A stretch of DNA of 5,479 nucleotides from Holosporales bacterium (GTDB taxonomy: Bacteria > Pseudomonadota > Alphaproteobacteria > UBA3830 > JAIRMZ01), in contig JAIRMZ010000092.1 in assembly GCA_031258355.1 (NCBI GenBank), positions 1 through 5,479 on the forward strand, written 5' to 3'. Under the pieces are notes generated by a model that was not told the DNA's origin, searched no databases, and saw nothing but the letters and a program-made list of their open reading frames with translations. Position numbers and translations under genes: made by a program. Numbering within the stretch: the first letter of the stretch is position 1; each line of letters starts with the position of its first letter. Of this stretch, positions 1 through 4,903 are shown piece by piece.

Positions 1-611
1 AAATCTGTAAAGCAAGGACAAGTCTCTCTGCGGTAGAGCCCAATGATGCTATGCGTACAGAAGGTGAAAGGTATACACAAGGAGAAAACGTTGTTTGGTT
101 GAAAGGAACAGGAGAAGAAACATCATTAGCAGACCGGTGCGTAGATTGGGTGACAATGGCTTCTTCCTTTCATTGGACCGATCCGAAAAAATCCCTTCCA
201 GAATTTAGGCGTATCCTAAGAAATGGAGGATTTTTGACCATTTTGTGGAACACCAGAGATATAAAAGCCTCCAAGCTTCATGCAGATATCGAAGAGCAAA
301 TTTACGCGATTGTCCCTCAATTAACACGTGTATCTTCCGGGAATGCGCACTACACCAAGGATTGGTCCACAATTTTAACCTCCACGGGAGATTTCCAAAA
401 TGTACACTTTATCGAAACGTCTTATATCGAGCAGATGACGCCAGAGCGTTACATCGGGGCATGGCGGTCGGTAAACGATATTCAAGTGCAAGCGGGTCCG
501 GATAATTTCCAGAAGATCTTAAAAGCGATTACTGATAAAGTTTCTTCTCTTGATGTGATTGAAGTTCCTTACAAAATGCGTAGTTGGACAGCGCAAAAGG
601 TTCCTACTTAG
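1..611 (+). CDS. Class I SAM-dependent methyltransferase, 5'-truncated by window edge
   Basis: This is the 3' part of a class I (Rossmann-fold) SAM-dependent methyltransferase; its substrate cannot be told. The reading frame is open to the left edge (first full codon at 3), and the residues before the ATG at 51 (SAVEPNDAM) fit the family. The Glu of VEPND sits where the acidic residue at the end of strand beta-2 binds the SAM ribose. The ATG at 51 is therefore internal, and the glycine-rich motif I lies outside the window. Following it are GTGEETSL, the DWVTMASSFHWTD segment, and the FRRILRNGGFLTILWN segment typical of Methyltransf_11-like proteins. The C-terminal half (ERYIGAWRSVNDIQ, VPYKMRSWTA) resembles the putative methyltransferases related to yeast TMT1/bacterial Tam. 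About 203 codons are visible, against roughly 250 for such proteins. It ends at TAG 609-611, converging on the small pilin gene. Family is fairly sure; function is unknown. Confidence 0.85.
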   Translation, partial: ICKARTSLSAVEPNDAMRTEGERYTQGENVVWLKGTGEETSLADRCVDWVTMASSFHWTDPKKSLPEFRRILRNGGFLTILWNTRDIKASKLHADIEEQIYAIVPQLTRVSSGNAHYTKDWSTILTSTGDFQNVHFIETSYIEQMTPERYIGAWRSVNDIQVQAGPDNFQKILKAITDKVSSLDVIEVPYKMRSWTAQKVPT

Positions 612-631
612 ATTCCTTTGCTTCTGCCAAC
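583..631. terminator. Possible hairpin between convergent methyltransferase and pilin genes
   Basis: Two nested stems surround the methyltransferase stop codon. The outer stem is GTTGG (583-587) with CCAAC (627-631). The inner stem is GCAAAAGG (593-600) with CCTTTGC (615-621), with one bulged A and a 14-nt loop. Its place between two convergent genes suits a bidirectional terminator. There is no T-run on either side and the loop is large, so this is a weak call from inspection only. Confidence 0.25.
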
Positions 632-637
632 AGAGAG

Positions 638-757
638 TCATGGCGTAAGGACATGAGCGCCTGCTAGTGCAACGATGAGCACCATTCCAGTGATCAGCGC
701 ACATTCAAGGATAGCTGCGCCTCTTTGCGAGGAGAGGGTCTTTTTCAAGAAATTCAT
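638..757 (-). CDS. Very small Flp-type (type IVb) pilin
   Basis: This 39-codon gene encodes a probable Flp/Fap-type prepilin, the subunit of Tad (tight adherence) pili assembled across the inner membrane. It starts at ATG 757 after the Shine-Dalgarno AAGGAGGT and ends at TGA 640-638. A short basic leader (MNFLKKTLSSQRG) is followed by AAILEC and then a hydrophobic stretch (ALITGMVLIVALAGA), ending in HVLTP. G13/A14 fits the prepilin peptidase site, with the conserved Glu at mature position +5. Flp pilins usually have Tyr at +6 and here it is Cys. The predicted mature peptide is only 26 residues, where Flp pilins are typically about 45-55. A truncated copy, or a TadE/TadG-like N-terminus that has lost its body, are alternatives. 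No tad or cpa gene lies in the window, so assembly and processing enzymes would have to be elsewhere. The gene is divergent from uvrC. The pilin fold is well supported; that it is functional is inference. Confidence 0.75.
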   Translation of the reverse strand: MNFLKKTLSSQRGAAILECALITGMVLIVALAGAHVLTP

Positions 758-761
758 GGTT

Positions 762-769
762 ACCTCCTT
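762..769 (-). promoter_or_regulatory. Strong ribosome binding site of the pilin gene
   Basis: Read on the - strand this is AAGGAGGT, a full match to the anti-Shine-Dalgarno, followed by AACC and the ATG at 757. Such a site before a 39-codon reading frame is the best evidence that the small gene is translated, and strongly so, as expected for a structural pilin subunit. Confidence 0.85.
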
Positions 770-795
770 CCTCAGTTAGAGTACGGAGAGAGGAT

Positions 796-811
796 CTAAA
801 GAAACGTTAAC
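796..811. promoter_or_regulatory. CtrA-like binding motif in the pilin/uvrC intergenic region
   Basis: The sequence CTAA (796-799), seven bases, then TTAAC (807-811) differs by one base from the alphaproteobacterial CtrA consensus TTAA-N7-TTAAC. It lies in the 55-bp gap between the divergent pilin and uvrC genes, about 40-55 nt upstream of the pilin ATG. In Caulobacter, the Flp-type pilin gene pilA is activated by CtrA, which makes the placement suggestive. A chance match in this short AT-rich gap is not excluded. No clear -10/-35 promoter was found for either gene. A weak - strand candidate (TTGCGA, 17 nt, TTAGAT) overlaps this motif and the uvrC start. Confidence 0.35.
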
Positions 812-812
812 G

Positions 813-2651
813 ATGTTCGCAACGCAAGAATTTCTATTCAGTAATTATGTTGCCTTCCAACAAGGAACAGCCGTTTTCCCAGAACAGCCAGGCGTGTATC
901 GCCTAATCAGCGCCGATCGAGAAATTCTTTACGTTGGAAAAGCTAAAAACCTCCGTAAGCGCCTTCACAGCTATACGAAATTCGCGATGTTGCCACTGCG
1001 GCTTAAACGATTGGTGCACCTCCTCGTGCGTGTCATAGTTACTATAACGCAAACAGAAACAGAAGCGCTTCTCCTGGAAGCCTCTCTCATTCGTGAGTAT
1101 AAACCACGTTTTAATGTCCTCCTGAAAGACGATAAAAGCTTTCCTTCCTTATTGCTCTCTACTCACCCCTTTCCGCGATTAACGAAATATCGAGGACACC
1201 CTCCTCAAGAAGGAACTTCCTTCGGGCCCTTTCTGGCAACTGCTTCTGTCGACATGATGGTTGAGGAAATCGCCAAGGTTTTTAAGATTCGGACTTGTAA
1301 GGACGTGTTCTTTGCCAACAGGCGGCGTCCTTGCTTGCGTTTTGATATCCAGAGATGCTCCGGTCCTTGTGCCGGGAAGATTCCGGCGGAGGCTTACCAG
1401 GAACAAGTGCAAGCTATTATGGAGATTCTGAACGGAAAATCCCACGCTTTACAGCACCGGCTGGAAGAAAAAATGCAACAAGCTGCTTCAGCACAACGTT
1501 ACGAAGAAGCCGCAAACTATAGGGACCAAATTCAAGCCATCTCAAAAATTCTTACGCATCAAGACATTTATCATGCCGGCTTAGGCGATAGTGACCTCAT
1601 CGTTCTGGAGCAAAACACTTCTACGGTTGGCTTGTTTCTCACCTTCTATCGACAAAATTGCTTCAAAGGGGAGCGTGTTTATTTCTTGGATAGCAAAGAG
1701 AGTGCGCCTTCTTCCGAAGATCTACTTCCCCTTTTGGTAAATCTTTATAAAGGAACACCTCCGCCAAAGCACATTTTACTGAGAGGATGGTCTTCCTCTC
1801 TTGCGAAGGCCCTGGCGGCGGCGCTCTCCGCCTTGGCAGGAGAAGTGGTGCAGGTTCTTGTTCCTCAAAGAGGGAAGAAAGCACAAATTCTCCAGCAAGC
1901 GCAGGAACGTGCCCGAAAAGTTTTGGAAGAAAAAGTGCATGACGCACGCTTTGCGCCTGCGCTTTTTGTGCAACTTGCACATACGTTTGCGCTTACGTCC
2001 GTCCCAGAAAGCATAGAAGTCTACGACAATAGCCACCATCGAGGGCAGTTTCCTTATGGGGTAAAGATTGTCGCGACTTCTCAAGGGTTTCAACCGAAAA
2101 GATATCGGCGCTTTCCCCTCTCGCCGTCCTCCGCTTCAACTCAGGATGACTGCGCCTTGCTTCACGAAACACTGGTTCGCCGGCTACGCCAAAAAGATAA
2201 AGATCCGCTTCCCGACCTTTTCCTAATTGATGGAGGTAAAGGACAGCTTTCTGTCGCTAAGCAGGTGCTGGTCTCTCTTCCGGAATCGCCTGAGGTGATC
2301 GCCATAGCGAAAGGACCAGAACGGAATGCGGGAAAGGAGCAGTTTTTCTGGGGAGAGCGTCGCACGTTAGAGGGGACGAGGATTCCCCCAGATCTTCTCT
2401 TTTTCTTGGAACGTCTGCGAGACGAAGCACATCGATTTGCCATTACGACGCACCGGCGTGTCCATACTCGATCCCTTCAATCCTCTCATCTAGAGGCCAT
2501 CCCTGGCATTGGAAGACGGCGCAAACAAGTTCTGCTTCGCCACTTTGGCTCAATCAAAGGCGTGCAAGCCGCCTCTCTTGAAGACCTTGTGCGTCTTCCA
2601 GGCTTGAGCAAACAGCAAGCACAAAAAATATTAGACTTTGTCCGAAGATAA
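813..2651 (+). CDS. uvrC: UvrABC system protein C, excinuclease subunit
   Basis: UvrC is the cytoplasmic endonuclease of nucleotide excision repair. Recruited by UvrB at a lesion, it cuts the damaged strand first on the 3' side and then on the 5' side. The protein is complete at 612 residues, a normal length. An N-terminal GIY-YIG nuclease covers about residues 24-105 (GVYRLI, ILYVGKAKNLRKR, and the Glu of LLEASLI, E89). Four Cys at 162, 174, 182 and 186 have the 11/7/3 spacing of the E. coli 4Fe-4S ligands. A UVR domain for UvrB contact spans about 208-245. The RNase H-like 5' nuclease follows, with D405 (EVYDNSH), the 445-446 Asp pair, D473 (LIDGGKGQ) and H540 (RDEAHRF). Tandem helix-hairpin-helix motifs lie at about 557-612. 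ATG 813 is the only start after the in-frame stop at 777-779, and it lacks a good Shine-Dalgarno. uvrC is often followed by pgsA in alphaproteobacteria; here it is instead followed by convergent motE. Confidence 0.97.
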   Translation: MFATQEFLFSNYVAFQQGTAVFPEQPGVYRLISADREILYVGKAKNLRKRLHSYTKFAMLPLRLKRLVHLLVRVIVTITQTETEALLLEASLIREYKPRFNVLLKDDKSFPSLLLSTHPFPRLTKYRGHPPQEGTSFGPFLATASVDMMVEEIAKVFKIRTCKDVFFANRRRPCLRFDIQRCSGPCAGKIPAEAYQEQVQAIMEILNGKSHALQHRLEEKMQQAASAQRYEEAANYRDQIQAISKILTHQDIYHAGLGDSDLIVLEQNTSTVGLFLTFYRQNCFKGERVYFLDSKESAPSSEDLLPLLVNLYKGTPPPKHILLRGWSSSLAKALAAALSALAGEVVQVLVPQRGKKAQILQQAQERARKVLEEKVHDARFAPALFVQLAHTFALTSVPESIEVYDNSHHRGQFPYGVKIVATSQGFQPKRYRRFPLSPSSASTQDDCALLHETLVRRLRQKDKDPLPDLFLIDGGKGQLSVAKQVLVSLPESPEVIAIAKGPERNAGKEQFFWGERRTLEGTRIPPDLLFFLERLRDEAHRFAITTHRRVHTRSLQSSHLEAIPGIGRRRKQVLLRHFGSIKGVQAASLEDLVRLPGLSKQQAQKILDFVRR

Positions 2652-2669
2652 AAGGATTTTTACGACTTC
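2644..2669. terminator. AT-rich palindrome over the uvrC/motE convergent stop codons
   Basis: GAAG (2644-2647) and TAAAA (2649-2653) can pair with TTTTA (2658-2662) and CTTC (2666-2669) around a GGAT loop. The stem contains the TAA stop codons of both uvrC and motE, which are only 8 bp apart. It may act as a bidirectional terminator, but the stem is mostly A-T, interrupted and probably weak. Confidence 0.25.
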
Positions 2670-3373
2670 TGCTTTACGGGAGGTGTTTCAGGAGGGCTTT
2701 CTTCACTTTTTTCTGACATAGAGCGAGAACGAGGTTCCACCAGGGCTTTCGTTGTCTCTGAGGCTTTCTTAGGGGCCATAACCGCCATAATGGCAGCGGC
2801 ATTGCGCTCTTTCAGTCCTCCCAAAATAAGCGTTCGTATATGTTCTGAAAGTAATTCTAGAATAGCTGCAGCCTTTCTAGGAGGAATAATTTCAAAAATC
2901 TTGGTAACTTTTTGATTTCCTGAAAGGCGTTTTTGTATGTTTTGCGGAAGCAATGAAAAAATATCAGCCGCTTTATTCGGTGCTATATTCGCCAACGTAT
3001 CGATAATTTTCTTCTCTTGCTCAGGATTAAGTCCTTCGAGGCGTTTCTCTAAAACAGACAGGACATTTTCAAGCTTAGCAAGACGCTGTCGAATGGCCTC
3101 TTGCTGATCAGATTGTTCTTCCAAGCCTTTGGCAATCTTCTCGAGCATCCTCTTCTCTTTGACCTCTGCCAGCAGTGTCTGAACATCGAGAGATGTAAGG
3201 AGGTCTTCTTCCTCGCCTTCCGGACTCTTTTTTTCTGCGTCCTCTTTTCCCAGAGGAGGTGGAGAGGAAGGATTCGGCGCAGGTACTTTCTCTTCACCAA
3301 AGACGGATTGCGGGATTCCGTTGATCCCAAGGGAAAAGACGCAACAAGCGCTAGAAAATAAGACCTTCCTCAT
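2660..3373 (-). CDS. motE: MotE-family periplasmic flagellar motility protein (MgtE N-like domain)
   Basis: This 237-residue exported protein matches MotE architecture. In Sinorhizobium, MotE is a periplasmic factor that assists MotC in the flagellar stator. An N-terminal signal peptide (MRKVLFSSACCVFSLGI..., likely cleaved near VFG/EE at residue 26) is followed by a Pro/Glu-rich linker (27-57). A predicted coiled coil covers about 60-113. A helical-repeat domain like the intracellular MgtE N-domain covers about 117-210, with repeated turns IAPNKAADIFSLLP, IIPPRKAAAILELL and LKERNAAAIMAVMAP. The charged, Pro-rich tail (PRSRSMSEKSEE...) looks disordered. I chose ATG 3373, which overlaps the upstream TGA in TGATG and follows an AGAGGGG ribosome site. 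A TTG one codon earlier is less likely. It is the last gene of the fliM operon and converges on uvrC. A lipobox is not evident. The family is well supported; a link to the stator here is by analogy. Confidence 0.85.
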   Translation of the reverse strand: MRKVLFSSACCVFSLGINGIPQSVFGEEKVPAPNPSSPPPLGKEDAEKKSPEGEEEDLLTSLDVQTLLAEVKEKRMLEKIAKGLEEQSDQQEAIRQRLAKLENVLSVLEKRLEGLNPEQEKKIIDTLANIAPNKAADIFSLLPQNIQKRLSGNQKVTKIFEIIPPRKAAAILELLSEHIRTLILGGLKERNAAAIMAVMAPKKASETTKALVEPRSRSMSEKSEESPPETPPVKQKS

Positions 3374-3816
3374 CAACGAACCCCTCTAAGAAGATGCGAC
3401 AAATTCTTTCCGAGATACTGACAATTCGTTTTGAGATTCTCAAGAGATCCTTTCGCTTTGGTTGAAGAAAATACATAAGGAAAATGGGCTATCTCTGTTG
3501 TCTCCTGCTCTTTTTGCGTCGAAAAAGGAAGCGATTTTGTTCCTGTACTCAAAGAATGCTCCTCACGAGGCGCGATTTGAAGACGTTTTCCAAAACTCTT
3601 CCCCCCCGTCCGCAGAGAAAACTCTTGGCGCATTTCCTGCATTTTGCAAGCGAGAGATTTCTCAACATGCAGAATATCGCGTATAGATTGTTTGAGAAAC
3701 TGATTGTGTTTCTTGATTCTCGTACTCATCAGAATCAAGGAAAACAATATAACGCCTTGTAACAAGACCAATTCGATGAGAGCGGCTGTCTCTAAATTTT
3801 CAATGTTTTCTAACAT
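3373..3816 (-). CDS. Small single-pass membrane protein between fliM and motE, DUF6468-like
   Basis: I cannot assign a biochemical function to this 147-residue protein. An acidic N-terminal stretch (MLENIENLET) precedes one membrane segment at about 11-32 (AALIELVLLQGVILFSLILM). A basic, probably coiled-coil region at about 33-68 (TRIKKHNQFLKQSI, CKMQEMRQEF) follows, then a low-complexity Ser/Thr/Lys-rich stretch to about 125. The C-terminus is basic. This topology and the position between fliM and motE match the DUF6468 proteins that occupy the same slot in many alphaproteobacteria. That assignment rests on N-terminal architecture and synteny, since the C-terminal half shows no recognisable motif. 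ATG 3816 overlaps the fliM stop by 7 nt and follows a GAAGGA ribosome site, suggesting translational coupling. TGA 3375-3373 overlaps the motE ATG. A flagellar role, perhaps linking the switch or stator to the membrane, is inference from context. Confidence 0.75.
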   Translation of the reverse strand: MLENIENLETAALIELVLLQGVILFSLILMSTRIKKHNQFLKQSIRDILHVEKSLACKMQEMRQEFSLRTGGKSFGKRLQIAPREEHSLSTGTKSLPFSTQKEQETTEIAHFPYVFSSTKAKGSLENLKTNCQYLGKNLSHLLRGVR

Positions 3817-4718
3817 GAGAGGGGTCCTTCATTGACTTTCTGAACACGAATAGCAACACGGTGGTCCTTTTGGCCCATCGCACCGGAGAGGAGAGGTCTA
3901 TTCTCACAAACCAAATGAATAAGACTTTCGGAGGTCAAGCCCAAAGGAAGATACGTGCCTATTTTCCATTTCAATGTTTCTTGAAGAGGAAGGGTTATTT
4001 CTCTGAGGACAGCAGACAACTCTAAGGGGACGAAAGATACCTCTTCTTGGAGAGAAGATTGCCATTGCGGAAGCGTTTCCCTCTCCACAAAAAGCTTAGG
4101 AAGTTCATCATGAAGATGCGAGAACAATGTATGCGGCATCACAAGATCCACCATTCCTTGTGTTGGCCCGACAGAAAAGGTCGCTTCCGTTAAAATAATC
4201 TCACTATCTTCATGAAAAAGAAGTGCGAACCGGGGCACAAATTCTACACGTTCCAAAAGGCACTGATTGGGCGGTGTTGCTTCCGAAAAAATAGAAGCAA
4301 AATCAACCAACATCACGCCAACAAATTTTTCTACCAAGGTTTTCTCGATTGGCGTTAAAGATTGAGGCGTTGCACGAACTTCTGAAGCATTCCGACCACC
4401 AAGGATCACATCGATCAAGGGCTCCATCAGAGAAATATCAAAACGGAACAAACAGCAGCTTTTCCATTCTTTGATTGAGAACACGGCAATTAAAGAAGGG
4501 GTCGAAGTGCTTTCGATGTACTTTCCAAAAGAAAGGCAGGACACGCGTGAAATCTTAGCATCGATCAAGTCCTTTGCTAGGTTGCGCAAACTGACGGTTG
4601 TTTTCCTGAGGAATTTATCGAAAAAACGCTCTACCCCAATCATCATCCGATGAGAAGGGCCATTTGCTTTCAAAAGAATCTCCTTCTTAGAAAGGTCGGT
4701 AGATTGCTGCGCGGCCAT
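3810..4718 (-). CDS. fliM: Flagellar motor switch protein FliM, C-ring
   Basis: FliM forms the middle of the cytoplasmic C-ring, binding FliG above and FliN below. CheY-P binds its N-terminus to switch rotation. The 302-residue protein has the FliM middle domain (about 25-205, including GVERFFDKFLRKTTVSL and LFRFDISLMEPLIDVILGG) and a C-terminal SpoA domain (about 217-297: WQSSLQEEVSFV, LPLQETLKWKIGTYLPLG, VAIRVQKV). The usual LSQxEIDxLL CheY-binding motif is absent; only a degenerate DLSKKEILL is seen at about 8-16. The conserved GGxGG-like turn reads LGGRNA (106-111). The length is a little below the usual 320-360. I chose ATG 4718 with AAGGAGG 11 nt upstream; a longer frame would begin at a TTG at 4814 without a ribosome site. 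It is first in the operon with the DUF6468-like gene and motE. Confidence 0.92.
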   Translation of the reverse strand: MAAQQSTDLSKKEILLKANGPSHRMMIGVERFFDKFLRKTTVSLRNLAKDLIDAKISRVSCLSFGKYIESTSTPSLIAVFSIKEWKSCCLFRFDISLMEPLIDVILGGRNASEVRATPQSLTPIEKTLVEKFVGVMLVDFASIFSEATPPNQCLLERVEFVPRFALLFHEDSEIILTEATFSVGPTQGMVDLVMPHTLFSHLHDELPKLFVERETLPQWQSSLQEEVSFVPLELSAVLREITLPLQETLKWKIGTYLPLGLTSESLIHLVCENRPLLSGAMGQKDHRVAIRVQKVNEGPLSC

Positions 4719-4729
4719 GTAACGCGTTT

Positions 4730-4736
4730 CCTCCTT
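4730..4736 (-). promoter_or_regulatory. Ribosome binding site deciding the fliM start
   Basis: AAGGAGG on the - strand lies 11 nt before ATG 4718. It favours this start over the upstream in-frame TTG at 4814, which has no Shine-Dalgarno and would overlap the intergenic regulatory region. Confidence 0.7.
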
Positions 4737-4800
4737 AAGTTTCTCCGAACCTAGAGGGTATCTATGAACAATTCGTTTACAGATCGGAATTTTTTTCCTA

Positions 4801-4812
4801 GTGTCTCGACAC
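4801..4812. promoter_or_regulatory. Short inverted repeat upstream of the sigma-54 promoter, candidate activator site
   Basis: GTGTC (4801-4805) and GACAC (4808-4812) form a perfect 5-bp inverted repeat around TC. Its centre is about 73 nt upstream of the predicted flgF transcription start. Sigma-54 promoters need an upstream enhancer-binding protein (FlbD in Caulobacter flagellar genes), and such proteins often bind dyad symmetry, so it is a candidate. The arms are short and there is no second copy, so this is speculative. Confidence 0.25.
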
Positions 4813-4835
4813 AAGTTTTCTCATAATTTCTTATT

Positions 4836-4848
4836 TTTCAACAACTTA
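4836..4848 (+). promoter_or_regulatory. Possible IHF-like site
   Basis: The sequence TTTCAACAACTTA matches the IHF consensus WATCAANNNNTTR with one mismatch. It lies in an AT-rich stretch between the inverted repeat and the sigma-54 promoter, where IHF bending could bring an enhancer-bound activator to polymerase. It is rather close to the -24 element, and the consensus is loose, so confidence is low. Confidence 0.2.
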
Positions 4849-4853
4849 TGTGA

Positions 4854-4870
4854 TGGCACGCTTCCTGCAT
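4854..4870 (+). promoter_or_regulatory. Sigma-54 (RpoN) promoter of flgF
   Basis: TGGCACG (4854-4860), CTTC, then CTGCAT (4865-4870) matches the sigma-54 consensus TGGCACG-N4-TTGCW with one change (C for the first T). The invariant GG (4855-4856) and GC (4867-4868) are separated by exactly 10 bp, as required. The predicted transcript starts near 4880, leaving a leader of about 24 nt before ATG 4904. This fits sigma-54 control of rod, hook and later flagellar genes in several alphaproteobacteria. Since sigma-54 needs ATP-dependent activators, an enhancer site is expected upstream. Confidence 0.75.
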
Positions 4871-4893
4871 GATGAAAAGTAAGGATCTTTGTT

Positions 4894-4899
4894 GGAGGA
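4894..4899 (+). promoter_or_regulatory. Ribosome binding site of flgF
   Basis: GGAGGA with a short spacer to ATG 4904 is a strong Shine-Dalgarno and fixes the start. It lies within the leader predicted from the sigma-54 promoter. Confidence 0.8.
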
Positions 4900-4903
4900 G
4901 AAG

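Noticed and set aside
51..611. Methyltransferase starting at the ATG at position 51
   Set aside because: The frame is open to the left edge, and the residues before the ATG (SAVEPND) belong to the conserved SAM-binding region, so the ATG is internal.
611..640. Read-through of the pilin TGA as Trp to give a longer pilin
   Set aside because: Trp is encoded by TGG in the other genes and TGA works as the stop of the DUF6468-like gene at the motE junction, so a recoded TGA is not supported.
3340..3373. MotE as a lipoprotein because of the Cys pair near its N-terminus
   Set aside because: The residues before the first Cys (SSA) do not form an L-x-x-C lipobox, and the Cys lie too early in the hydrophobic core. 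A type I signal peptide fits better.
3462..3762. Two + strand frames with hydrophobic starts opposite the DUF6468-like gene
   Set aside because: They have no convincing ribosome sites or recognisable domains and mirror a gene that fits an operon with overlapping starts and stops.
4719..4814. A 32-residue N-terminal extension of FliM from a TTG at 4814
   Set aside because: It lacks a ribosome site and FliM-like sequence, while ATG 4718 has AAGGAGG upstream.
4798..4824. An 8-codon leader peptide (MRKLVSRH) upstream of fliM on the - strand
   Set aside because: It has no ribosome site and no attenuator-like structure follows.
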